Shown in pieces: positions 27,322 to 35,248 of a stretch of DNA of 64,000 nt. Source of the DNA: PALSA-350 sp963794165. Lineage in GTDB: Bacteria; Acidobacteriota; Terriglobia; Terriglobales; Acidobacteriaceae. The notes beneath the pieces are model-generated. The model searched no databases. It had not been told where the DNA came from and was given only the letters and a program-made list of their open reading frames with translations. The stretch's first letter is position 1. Every line of letters begins with the position of its first letter. Where the stretch lies: contig CAWCCT010000003.1 of NCBI GenBank assembly GCA_963794165.1, positions 1 through 64,000 of the forward strand. Reading direction: 5' to 3'. The position numbers and the translations under genes are program-made.

Positions 27322-28491
27322 ATGCTCAAGTTGTCTATGTTTTGTTCCGAGTCGCGGCGCCGGCTGGCTTTCCTGGCTGGCTACCTGCTCACTGGTGTGT
27401 TCATCGGCGCTGTCCTAAGCAGCGGGCCGGCCGCCTTCGCTCGCCAGCAGGACACCGGATTTCTCAATCGAAGCATCACCCTGAATGGAATCGACTATCA
27501 CTATGTCGTTTACCTGCCCATGGACTGGACCCCCAAGCAGAAGTGGCCGGTCATTTTATTTCTGCACGGATCCGGAGAGCGGGGCTCGGACGGCCTCGAC
27601 GAAACGCAGGTAGGCCTACCCAACGCGCTGCGTTCTCATGAGGAGCGCTGGCCCTTCGTGGTGGTGATGCCGCAGGTCCCTTACAACCACCATCATTGGA
27701 CCGATTCGGACATCATGGCTATGGCCATGGATGCGTTGAACGCGGAAGTGAAGGAATTCCACGGCGATCCCCAGCGTCTCTACCTCACCGGGATGTCACT
27801 AGGCGGCTACGGCGTGTGGGAGATTGCCAAGGATTACCCGGGACGCTTTGCCGCGATTGCTCCGGTATGCGGAGGCATCTACTGGTCCTACGCGCCCGCC
27901 CGCTGGCATCAGCCGGAACTTGTTCAGGAGTACGTAAAAGCCATTGGCCGGACGCCGGTGTGGATTTTTCATGGGGCAGACGACCCTGTAGTTTCCCCGG
28001 CGCAATCGCAAATCATGTTTGCCGCCCTCACCGCTGCAGGCGGCAACGTGCGCTTCTGGGAGTATGCCAATTATCATCACAACGCCTGGGACAGGGCGTA
28101 CGTCGATCCCCAATTGCCGCAGTGGTTCCTGGCTCATCACCTGGCTGATATCGCTACCACTAAACCGTATTCGGAAAAACGCGTCATCCCCATTCACCCT
28201 CCGCCGATTCATGTGGATCCCACCGTCTATGACGCTTATCAGGGTGAGTATGTCGACGCCGGCGTGACGCAGCTGACTGTCTTCCGGCAAGGCGCCAGGT
28301 TGATGTCCAGGAACCGCACCGGCGACCAGACCGAGTTGCTGCCCGAACTCCCCAATCGATTCTTCTATCCCAGCGGCAGCACCACCCGCCTTACCTTCGA
28401 GAAAGGTCCCGACGGCCGGGTCACCGGGCTTCTCTTCTCCGACGATCGCCATCAGGAACTGTGGGAAAAAGCGCCAGAAAAGACTCCTTAG
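27322..28491 (+). CDS. Secreted alpha/beta-hydrolase, esterase/phospholipase-like
   Basis: 389 residues. An N-terminal signal-like segment (LAFLAGYLLTGVFIGAVLSS, then PAAFA-RQQ as a possible cleavage site) indicates export. The hydrolase fold has the oxyanion region VILFLHGSGERG, nucleophile Ser in LTGMSLGGYGVW, Asp in IFHGADDPVVSP and His in YANYHHNAWDRAY. The pattern resembles the LpqC/CE1-like esterases with an extra C-terminal ~100-residue domain (DAYQGEYVDAGVTQLTVFRQ...). It lies between dnaA and dnaN, an unusual place for a degradative enzyme. The substrate is not predictable from the sequence. Confidence 0.85.
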   Translation: MLKLSMFCSESRRRLAFLAGYLLTGVFIGAVLSSGPAAFARQQDTGFLNRSITLNGIDYHYVVYLPMDWTPKQKWPVILFLHGSGERGSDGLDETQVGLPNALRSHEERWPFVVVMPQVPYNHHHWTDSDIMAMAMDALNAEVKEFHGDPQRLYLTGMSLGGYGVWEIAKDYPGRFAAIAPVCGGIYWSYAPARWHQPELVQEYVKAIGRTPVWIFHGADDPVVSPAQSQIMFAALTAAGGNVRFWEYANYHHNAWDRAYVDPQLPQWFLAHHLADIATTKPYSEKRVIPIHPPPIHVDPTVYDAYQGEYVDAGVTQLTVFRQGARLMSRNRTGDQTELLPELPNRFFYPSGSTTRLTFEKGPDGRVTGLLFSDDRHQELWEKAPEKTP

Positions 28492-28499
28492 CAGTTTGC

Positions 28500-28860
28500 C
28501 TGCATTGTGGAAAGCAGGCGGCTCACAAGGGCGCATCAGGACTGCTCGAGACCACGCTTTGCACCTTGGCGTTCCCGCTTTCCACAGCCTTTCTCAAGCG
28601 GGCTGTGCAGACCGTGGGCAACTTGGCATCTAAACCGGCGCGATTCGCCACTCTTCCTGCTTTTCATTTTGCCGGGCCCAGGTTTTCTAAAACGTGTACG
28701 GCTGTCATCCACGCTACCTGCTTGGTTTCAGCGTCTCTTTCCACTTTTCCGTCATGAACGGTTACTACTACTAACAAGGAATAGATTTTTTAGCTCTTTA
28801 ATAGTAGTAGTAGTTTTGGGGTGTACGCCCCGCCAATGCATAGTCCCGAGAATCCACAGG
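28500..28860. other. Candidate replication origin (oriC) with DnaA-trio-like repeats
   Basis: The gap between the esterase gene and dnaN contains gctttccacaa (minus, 28505-28515), gctttccacagc (28577-28588), tcatccacg (28705-28713) and gaatccacag (28850-28859). Each is about two mismatches from the DnaA-box consensus. More striking is ttactactactaac (28762-28775) facing aatagtagtagtagtttt (28800-28817) across an AT-rich core (gaatagattttttagctctt). Tandem TAG triplets next to AT-rich DNA are the known DnaA-trio unwinding signature. That this is the functional origin is inference. Confidence 0.5.
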
Positions 28861-28990
28861 AAGAACACAGTTGACATTCTCAGCCGGCTTCGGCGTGGTG
28901 TAGAGTGAGTCAAACCTATCAAAAGGGGAGAGCACCATGCTGAGCGCGGGGGTTGAGCAGGAGAGACCGGTCGTACAGGGAGCCACAACG

Positions 28991-30130
28991 ATGGAGATCA
29001 GCGTGAGCCGTCATGACCTGCTGCGAGAGCTGAGTGCAACGCAGAGCGTCGTAGAGCGGAAGACTACGATTCCTATCCTCTCCAATTTTCTCCTCGAGGC
29101 CGGGCAAGGAGAGGGCGAAGGCGTCGACCGCCTTACCATCACAGCCACCGACCTGGACCAGAGTATTCGCACCTCCTGTGCCGCCAAAGTGAAAAAGCCA
29201 GGAGCTTGCACCATACCCGCGCGCAAGCTTTTCGATTATGTGAAACTCCTGCCCGATGGTGATATTTCCATCAAGCTGATGGAGAATCACTGGGTGCAGA
29301 TTCGTTCCGGCCGTTCCAACACCAAGATGGTGGGCATGGCGCGGGCCAATTTTCCCCAGGTACCGGAGTTTCCCGAGAACGGCCTGACGCAGTTGGCCGC
29401 GGCCTCGATCAAAGGCATGATCTCGAAGACGATCTTCGCCATCTCCAATGAGGAATCGCGTTATACGCTCAACGGCGCTTTGCTCATCTTGAAGGCGGAG
29501 TCGCTCTCCATGGTCGCCACCGATGGTCACCGGCTGGCGCACATCGAAAAGATGGGCGAATCGCTCAAGAACATCAGTGGAGAAAAGAAGACCCTCATCC
29601 CACGCAAGGCATTGGCGGAGCTGCAATCGCTGCTCGCCGACACCGAAGAGGAATCGCTCGACTTCTTCGACGATGAGCACACACTCTTCTTTCGGCTCGG
29701 CCATCGCGTGCTCACCACCCGCAAGTTGACTGGCCAATTCCCCAACTACGAAGCAGTGCTACCGCGGGATAACAATAAATTTGTGGTGGTGCGCAGCGAA
29801 GAATTGATGGGGTCGATTCAACGAGTTGCGCAATTTGCCGACGAACGCTCCGGCGCCATCAAGATCCGGCTGGAGCAGAATGAGATGAAGATCTCCTCCT
29901 CTTCAACGGAGTCCGGCGAGTCGGAGGATACGATCGAAACTCCCTACGGTTTTGATCCCATCGTAGTCGGTTTCAATTCGACTTATCTCATCGACTTTCT
30001 CCGGGCTGTTGGCTCCAGCGGCGAAGTGCGGCTCGAATTTAAAGACGCGCAGTCGGCTGGTCAAATGCGCCCGGAAGATCCTGCCGATGACTTTAAGTAT
30101 CGCTACGTGATCATGCCGATGCGCATTTGA
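28991..30130 (+). CDS. dnaN: DNA polymerase III subunit beta (sliding clamp)
   Basis: The ring-shaped processivity clamp. With the ATG at 28991 (MEISVSRHDLLRELSATQSV) it has 379 residues, the normal size, and three similar domains. VERKTTIPILSNFLLEA, VATDGHRLAHIEK, LIPRKALAELQ and the C-terminal YRYVIMPMRI are family hallmarks. An ATG at 28937 with a strong AGGGGAG site would add 18 non-conserved residues, so the exact start is open. The stop is 2 bp from the convergent rsfS stop. TTGACA at 28871 may be part of its promoter, but no good -10 sits at the right distance. Confidence 0.95.
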   Translation: MEISVSRHDLLRELSATQSVVERKTTIPILSNFLLEAGQGEGEGVDRLTITATDLDQSIRTSCAAKVKKPGACTIPARKLFDYVKLLPDGDISIKLMENHWVQIRSGRSNTKMVGMARANFPQVPEFPENGLTQLAAASIKGMISKTIFAISNEESRYTLNGALLILKAESLSMVATDGHRLAHIEKMGESLKNISGEKKTLIPRKALAELQSLLADTEEESLDFFDDEHTLFFRLGHRVLTTRKLTGQFPNYEAVLPRDNNKFVVVRSEELMGSIQRVAQFADERSGAIKIRLEQNEMKISSSSTESGESEDTIETPYGFDPIVVGFNSTYLIDFLRAVGSSGEVRLEFKDAQSAGQMRPEDPADDFKYRYVIMPMRI

Positions 30131-30132
30131 TC

Positions 30133-30636
30133 TCAGTGCTTCTTGGCCTTGCTCGCTGCAGATTTGCGCCGGGGAACGGCCGCCTTGGTTAGGGCCTTCT
30201 TGACTGCGGCCTTCTTCACCACCTTCTTGGCTGGCTTGGCGCGCGCTACCGCTGTCTTCTCCACCAACATCGCCTTCAATTGCTTCAGGTCCACGGTGCG
30301 AGCGGACTTTCTTAACCGTTCGATGTCGTAGTAGGTCCGCTTTTCGGTGAGAAAGATGTGGACCACAAAGTCGACGTAGTCCATCAATATCCATTCGCCC
30401 TGGCGGCGGCCTTCGACAGAATTGGGGTAGGTTTGAAAGTCCTTTTTCAGGCGAATCTCGATCTCGTCGGCGATTGCCTGGGTCTGGCGTTCGTTGGAGC
30501 CACTCGAGATAAGAAAAAAGTCGGTGAAACCAGCGTCGAGAGCGTCGAGTTCCAAAATTCTAGTATCCTCGGCCTTCTTGTCTTCGCAGGCCTCCGCAGC
30601 GGCCAGAACCATGCGGCGCGTTTCCGTAGTTGCCAT
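30133..30636 (-). CDS. rsfS: Ribosome silencing factor RsfS
   Basis: Binds L14 and blocks subunit joining when nutrients are scarce. The N-terminal ~115 residues match the Iojap/RsfS family (AEDTRILELDALDAGFTDFF, LISSGSNERQTQAIADEI, GRRQGEWILMDYVDFVVHIF). A tail of about 45 residues, rich in Lys and Ala (KPAKKVVKKAAVKKALTKAA), extends beyond the usual end and may bind RNA. It follows nadD by 26 bp, the normal nadD-rsfS order. Confidence 0.93.
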   Translation of the reverse strand: MATTETRRMVLAAAEACEDKKAEDTRILELDALDAGFTDFFLISSGSNERQTQAIADEIEIRLKKDFQTYPNSVEGRRQGEWILMDYVDFVVHIFLTEKRTYYDIERLRKSARTVDLKQLKAMLVEKTAVARAKPAKKVVKKAAVKKALTKAAVPRRKSAASKAKKH

Positions 30637-30662
30637 TCGGTGAGGTGGTTTCTCCTTGATCT

Positions 30663-31343
30663 CTATGGTATCTCTACCGGCCGGTAGAGGCCGCGGGAGC
30701 GAATGTATTCCGCAACCGGGGGAGCGAGTACGGTTTGCTGCACCGACCCCTCAGCCAGAGCGGCGCGGATTTCGGTGGCTGAGATGTCCTGGTCCAGGTC
30801 GGGGAGCAGAAACAGGCTTGCGCTCTGTCCCGCAGGGCCCGAAAGGTCGAAGCGGGTGAACCCGGCTTCGCGATGCTCGCCCGTGTTTTCGATTCCCTCG
30901 GGCAAGGCGGCATTGATCTGTTCCAGTGAGAAGCCCGGTCTCCCAGCGACGATAAAGTCGCAAAAAAGCAGTAGCTCGGTGCATCGATGCCACCGCTTCA
31001 TGGTCAGGAAAGAATCGGCTCCGAGCAGACAAAAGAGCTCATCCGATGGCTGCAGGAGACTGCGCAGGTGTTGCAGGGTATCAAAGGTGTAGTTCGGCTG
31101 CCCGCCGGGCAAAGGTGCATCCACATTGCTCGCCGTGAGTCCGGGTTCTCCCGCCACCGCCAGCTTTACCATGGCCAGCCGGTCCTCAAAGCTGGAACTG
31201 GGGACGCCGCTCTTGAGCGGTTGGGTGCCTACGGGCGCAACCAGCACCTGGTCGAGCGCCAGCCGGGTAACGGCTGCGCGGGCGGTCGCTATGTGCCCAT
31301 AATGCGGCGGGTCGAAAGTGCCCCCGAAAAAGGCGATGCGCAT
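30663..31343 (-). CDS. nadD: Nicotinate-nucleotide adenylyltransferase
   Basis: Joins nicotinate mononucleotide and ATP to form deamido-NAD. 226 residues with MRIAFFGGTFDPPHYGHIAT (nucleotide-binding GTFDP-x-HxGH pattern) at the start and DISATEIRAAL (the ISxTxIR motif) near the end. The ATG at 31343 starts directly at the conserved strand; an ORF extension to 31436 overlaps folK and is not convincing. Diverges from folK with 42 bp between. Confidence 0.95.
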   Translation of the reverse strand: MRIAFFGGTFDPPHYGHIATARAAVTRLALDQVLVAPVGTQPLKSGVPSSSFEDRLAMVKLAVAGEPGLTASNVDAPLPGGQPNYTFDTLQHLRSLLQPSDELFCLLGADSFLTMKRWHRCTELLLFCDFIVAGRPGFSLEQINAALPEGIENTGEHREAGFTRFDLSGPAGQSASLFLLPDLDQDISATEIRAALAEGSVQQTVLAPPVAEYIRSRGLYRPVEIP

Positions 31344-31385
31344 AGGGGCATCGTATCGTGCCGGCTGTATCCTAGGGCCACTTGC

Positions 31386-31883
31386 ATGCCTGTTGCTTAT
31401 ATTGCGCTCGGCTCCAATCTGGGCGACCGGGGGCAAATGCTTTCCTTGGCCAGCGATCGTCTGGGTCGCCTTGGCCGGGTGGTGGCGCGCTCCTCAGTCT
31501 ACGAAACCGAGCCTGTGGGATATCGCGATCAGCCTGCCTTCCTGAACGCGGTGCTGGCTTTGAAGACGCAATTGGAACCACTACCGTTGCTGCATGCTTT
31601 GTTGGCCATCGAGCGGGAGCTGGGTCGCGATCGCAGCCATGGCGTTGCCAACGGGCCCCGCACGGTGGACCTCGATTTATTGCTCATGGGAGATTCCGTT
31701 GTCGCTCGAGAGGAGCTGACGCTGCCGCACCCGGCTCTCGCCGATCGCCGTTTTGTGCTGGCGCCGCTAGCCGAGATTGCCCCCCAGCTTCGCCACCCGC
31801 AGCGCAACCAGACCATGGCAGAACTGCTGGCCCTACTGCCTGACGAGGGCGAAAACTCTATTTCTGCTGTTCGCCGGCTCTAA
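31386..31883 (+). CDS. folK: 2-amino-4-hydroxy-6-hydroxymethyldihydropteridine pyrophosphokinase
   Basis: Transfers pyrophosphate from ATP to hydroxymethyl-dihydropterin in folate synthesis. 165 residues: VAYIALGSNLGDRGQML, SSVYETEPVGYRDQPAFLNA, and GPRTVDLDLLLMGD with the metal-binding Asp pair, followed by LTLPHPALADRRFVLAPLAE. The ATG at 31386 begins at the family start; longer upstream reading is antisense to nadD. Other folate genes are not in the window. Confidence 0.95.
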   Translation: MPVAYIALGSNLGDRGQMLSLASDRLGRLGRVVARSSVYETEPVGYRDQPAFLNAVLALKTQLEPLPLLHALLAIERELGRDRSHGVANGPRTVDLDLLLMGDSVVAREELTLPHPALADRRFVLAPLAEIAPQLRHPQRNQTMAELLALLPDEGENSISAVRRL

Positions 31884-31889
31884 GACTCT

Positions 31890-32039
31890 GGATCCTCAAT
31901 CAACAGTGGACGTCGGGATACCGCAGCTCCAGACCTCAAGCTTTCGACGCCCAATGGGCAACTAAGGTTGAGATTCGTGGTATCCATCTCGCGAAAAACC
32001 AGCGAGATGTGGGGCACCCGACGTCTGTTGCAGATCCGG
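31890..32039. repeat. Palindromic 'cacatctcgcgaaaaa' element, copy 3
   Basis: The core hairpin (catctcgcgaaaaaccagcg, 31985-32013) is slightly degraded on its left side. The outer stem pairs ggatcctcaatcaacagtgg (31890-31909) plus acgtcggg with cacccgacgtctgttgcaga (32015-32034) plus tcc. The outer stem sequence is unrelated to that of copies 1 and 2. It occupies the folK-tgt gap. Confidence 0.65.
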
Positions 32040-32086
32040 AGTGCAAGGTTCGTTGCTGGGTGGAAAATCCAAGCTAAAATCAGCGA

Positions 32087-33229
32087 GTGTCTCTCGCTTT
32101 TCAGATAGAAGCCGTCAGTGGACAGGCACGGCGGGCGACCATAGCACTTCCCCATGGGCTGGTCCAGACTCCGGCCTTCATGCCGGTGGGCACCGCGGGG
32201 TCAGTCAAGGCCATCCCCCAGCATCTGCTCGAAGAGTTGGACGCGCAGATCATTCTTGCCAATACCTATCACTTGTACTTGCGCCCAGGCCATGAGCTGA
32301 TTCGGCGGCTCGGCGGGCTGCACCGCTTCATCGCCTGGCCCCGCCCCATGCTTACCGATTCCGGGGGCTTTCAGGTCTTCAGCCTCAACGAGCTACGGAA
32401 AGTCAGTGAGGATGGGGTGAAGTTCCGCTCCCACCTGGATGGATCGTCCCATTTTTTCTCGCCTGAGCACTCCATGGACGTGCAAATGGCGTTGGGCGCC
32501 GACATCATCATGGCCTTTGACGAATGCACGGAATACCCCGCTGACCGCGGGCGAGCTTTGCAATCCCTCGAATTAACCCTGCGCTGGGCCAGACGCAGCC
32601 AACAGTACTTCAACCAGCACGCCGGTGCCGGCCAATCGCTGTTCGGCATCGTGCAGGGCGGCATGTATCCGGATCTGCGGCGTCAGTGTGCGGAACAACT
32701 GGTGGAAATGGATTTCCCAGGCTACGCAATCGGCGGCCTGAGCGTGGGCGAACCGCGGGGGTTGACCCGGGAAATCATCGAAAGCACCCTGCCGGTGCTG
32801 CCGCCGGACAAACCACGATACGTCATGGGCGTTGGCTACCCGGATGAGATTGTGGAGTACGCCGCGCTGGGCGTGGACATGATGGACTGCACGATACCCA
32901 CCCGGGCCGCCCGCCATGGCTTGCTGTTTACCTCCGGAGGGCGGCTCAACATCAGAAACAGGCGCTTCGCCGAGGATCCGGAGCCCCCGGATCCCCATTG
33001 CGGCTGCATGGTTTGCGGGCGCTATAGCCGGGCCTATCTGCGCCACCTGATGGCAGCCCAGGAACCGCTTGCCGGGGTGCTCAACACCCTGCACAACCTG
33101 GCCTACTACCTGGACACCATGCGAGCGGTACGAAATGCTATTGCCACGGATACTCTTCCTGCCCTGCTGGCCCGCGTGCGCGCCCAGGCTGATCGCGTTG
33201 GCCCCTCCAGCGATATCATCCTCCAGTAG
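32087..33229 (+). CDS. tgt: tRNA-guanine transglycosylase (queuine tRNA-ribosyltransferase)
   Basis: Swaps the wobble guanine for preQ1 in GUN-anticodon tRNAs. 380 residues. Visible are QTPAFMPVGTAGSVKAI, LTDSGGFQVFSLNELRK (substrate loop), DIIMAFDECTEYPAD (catalytic Asp), GGLSVGEPRG, and the zinc site CGCMVCGRYSRAYLRHL near the C-terminus. GTG at 32087 gives the usual length. It heads the tgt-yajC-secD-secF cluster, a widely conserved order. Confidence 0.96.
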   Translation: MSLAFQIEAVSGQARRATIALPHGLVQTPAFMPVGTAGSVKAIPQHLLEELDAQIILANTYHLYLRPGHELIRRLGGLHRFIAWPRPMLTDSGGFQVFSLNELRKVSEDGVKFRSHLDGSSHFFSPEHSMDVQMALGADIIMAFDECTEYPADRGRALQSLELTLRWARRSQQYFNQHAGAGQSLFGIVQGGMYPDLRRQCAEQLVEMDFPGYAIGGLSVGEPRGLTREIIESTLPVLPPDKPRYVMGVGYPDEIVEYAALGVDMMDCTIPTRAARHGLLFTSGGRLNIRNRRFAEDPEPPDPHCGCMVCGRYSRAYLRHLMAAQEPLAGVLNTLHNLAYYLDTMRAVRNAIATDTLPALLARVRAQADRVGPSSDIILQ

Positions 33230-33290
33230 ACAAACCGGCGCGGATAGGCTGTAGTAATAAGACTGGATAAGAAAATCTGAGGATGGTACG

Positions 33291-33605
33291 TTGACCTTCG
33301 TTCCCCTGTTACTGGCTCCCGTCATTCCACCCGGCCTGGTGACCTTTCTCCCCTTCCTGCTGATCATCGCCGTGTTCTACCTGATGCTGGTGCGCCCCAA
33401 CCAGAAGAAGCAGAAGCAATGGCAGGAGATGCTGGGGAGCCTGAAGCCCGGCGATCGCATCACCACCACCGGCGGCATGCGCGGTACTATCATTTCGATT
33501 AAAGAGGACGCGGTGCAGCTGCGCGTCCCACCTGATGGCATCAAGATAGAGGTCATCAAGAGTGCGATCGCTTCCGTGACCACGAACCAAGAGGAAGCTA
33601 AATAA
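33291..33605 (+). CDS. yajC: Preprotein translocase subunit YajC
   Basis: 104 residues with one N-terminal membrane helix (LVTFLPFLLIIAVFYLMLVR), then the family motif RPNQKKQKQWQEMLGSLKPG and DRITTTGGMRGTIISIKED. YajC associates with SecDF and YidC at the translocon. The start used is TTG at 33291. It lies 33 bp upstream of secD. Confidence 0.93.
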   Translation: MTFVPLLLAPVIPPGLVTFLPFLLIIAVFYLMLVRPNQKKQKQWQEMLGSLKPGDRITTTGGMRGTIISIKEDAVQLRVPPDGIKIEVIKSAIASVTTNQEEAK

Positions 33606-33638
33606 CCGTAGTTCGCCAACACCTGATAGCGAAATCCC

Positions 33639-35231
33639 ATGCGTAAAACCCTCCTGATCATTGCAGTTCTTCTCGTTTTCGTCTTTGGCATCTTCGGCAT
33701 TCCGAAGGGCATAGGCCCGTCCGCCTGGAAGTCGGCCATGACCGACCGCATCCACCTTGGTCTCGATCTCAAGGGTGGCATCCACCTGGTGTTGCAGGTG
33801 ATGGTGGAGGAAGCGGTGGGCGCGGAGACGGATAACGCGGTTGCCCGGATTCAAGCCGATCTGCAGCAGGGCGGCTTCCCCGCCCGTTCCGTGCTCAAGC
33901 CCGATCCCAAGCAACCGGAGCTGATTCAGGTTCAGGGAACGCCCCCGGACAAGATCGGCGACGTGCGCAGCCTGCTCGACTCGCGCTACGGGGCCCAGTA
34001 CACGGTAGCGTCGGCGCCCAACAATAACTGGACCCTCACCATGAAGCAGACCGAGGTGCAGTCGATCGAGCAGCATGCGCTGCAGCAGGCGATCGACACT
34101 ATTCGCACCCGCATCGATAACCTGGGGGTCGCGGAACCTACTATCCAGGAGTACAACCTGGGCACCAACCAGATCCTGGTGGAGCTGCCGGGCGTGGACG
34201 ACCTGAGCCGGGTGCGCGACATCATCCAGTCGACAGCCCGGCTGGAGATCCACCTGGTTGTGGGAGGGCCGTTCCCCACGGAGCAGGCCGCTGCGCAAAG
34301 CCTCGGGGGGACAGTTCCTCCGGAGGACATCGTCATGGCCTACGGGGGCACGGAGGCGGAATTGCAAGGCCAGTACTATGTTCTGCAGAGGCTGCCGATT
34401 GTGGCCGGCGACGACTTCCGCGACGCGCAACCGTCGGTGGACGAAAATGGCCGACCGGATGCGACCTTTATCCTCACCCGCAACGCGGGCGACCGGTTCT
34501 ACCAGTTCACCAGCACGAATATCGGGAAGTCACTGGCTGTGGTCCTCGAAAACCGGGTCCAGGAGGCGGCTAATATCCAGCAGGCCATCCGCGACCAGGG
34601 CCGGATTACCGGCCTCGGCAAAGAGAAGGCGCAAAACCTTTCCCTGATGCTGCGCACCGGCGCGCTGCCGGCGTCCATTCATTACCTGCAGGAGAGCGTT
34701 GTCGGGCCGTCACTGGGCGCTGACTCCATCCGCAAGGGCGTGCTCGCTTCCATCGTGGGCATGCTGGCGGTCATGATCTTCATGCTCATCTACTATCACG
34801 GAGCGGGCATCAATGCGGATCTGGCCCTGATGCTGAACCTGGTGATCCTGCTGGGCTTTATGGGCTTCTCCGGGGCCACTTTGACGCTGCCGGGAATTGC
34901 AGGTGTGATTCTCACTATCGGCATGGGCGTCGATTCGAACGTGCTGATCTTCGAGCGTATCCGGGAAGAACTGCGCGCGGGCAAAGCCCCGTCGGCGGCG
35001 GTTGACCAGGGATTTGCCCACGCCTGGGTAACGATTGTCGATACCCACGTAACGACAATCGTCTCGGCGATTATTCTGTTCCTTTTCGGCACAGGACCCG
35101 TAAAGGGTTTTGCCGTAACGTTGAGTTTTGGTCTGTTCGCTAACCTGTTCACTGCGGTCTTTGTCTCGCGCCACATCTTCGATTCGATTCTCAAGCGTAA
35201 GCAGCGTGGACAGGCACTTTCGATCGGCTAA
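33639..35231 (+). CDS. secD: Protein-export membrane protein SecD
   Basis: 530 residues. With SecF it uses the proton gradient to complete protein export. The first helix (LLIIAVLLVFVFGIFGI) is followed by DRIHLGLDLKGGIHLVLQV (D1 motif), a large periplasmic P1 region, and the C-terminal five-helix core with ADLALMLNLVILLGFMGFSG, GIAGVILTIGMGVDSNVLIF then ERIREEL, and the ATTLVT-like DTHVTTIVSAIILFLFGTGP. The stop is 17 bp before the secF start. Confidence 0.96.
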   Translation: MRKTLLIIAVLLVFVFGIFGIPKGIGPSAWKSAMTDRIHLGLDLKGGIHLVLQVMVEEAVGAETDNAVARIQADLQQGGFPARSVLKPDPKQPELIQVQGTPPDKIGDVRSLLDSRYGAQYTVASAPNNNWTLTMKQTEVQSIEQHALQQAIDTIRTRIDNLGVAEPTIQEYNLGTNQILVELPGVDDLSRVRDIIQSTARLEIHLVVGGPFPTEQAAAQSLGGTVPPEDIVMAYGGTEAELQGQYYVLQRLPIVAGDDFRDAQPSVDENGRPDATFILTRNAGDRFYQFTSTNIGKSLAVVLENRVQEAANIQQAIRDQGRITGLGKEKAQNLSLMLRTGALPASIHYLQESVVGPSLGADSIRKGVLASIVGMLAVMIFMLIYYHGAGINADLALMLNLVILLGFMGFSGATLTLPGIAGVILTIGMGVDSNVLIFERIREELRAGKAPSAAVDQGFAHAWVTIVDTHVTTIVSAIILFLFGTGPVKGFAVTLSFGLFANLFTAVFVSRHIFDSILKRKQRGQALSIG

Positions 35232-35248
35232 GTAAGGCGGAGTTTCTA

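Noticed and set aside
33309..34430. 373-codon minus-strand frame opposite yajC-secD
   Set aside because: A shadow of the high-GC codon pattern of secD; His/Gln/Arg-rich and without motifs.
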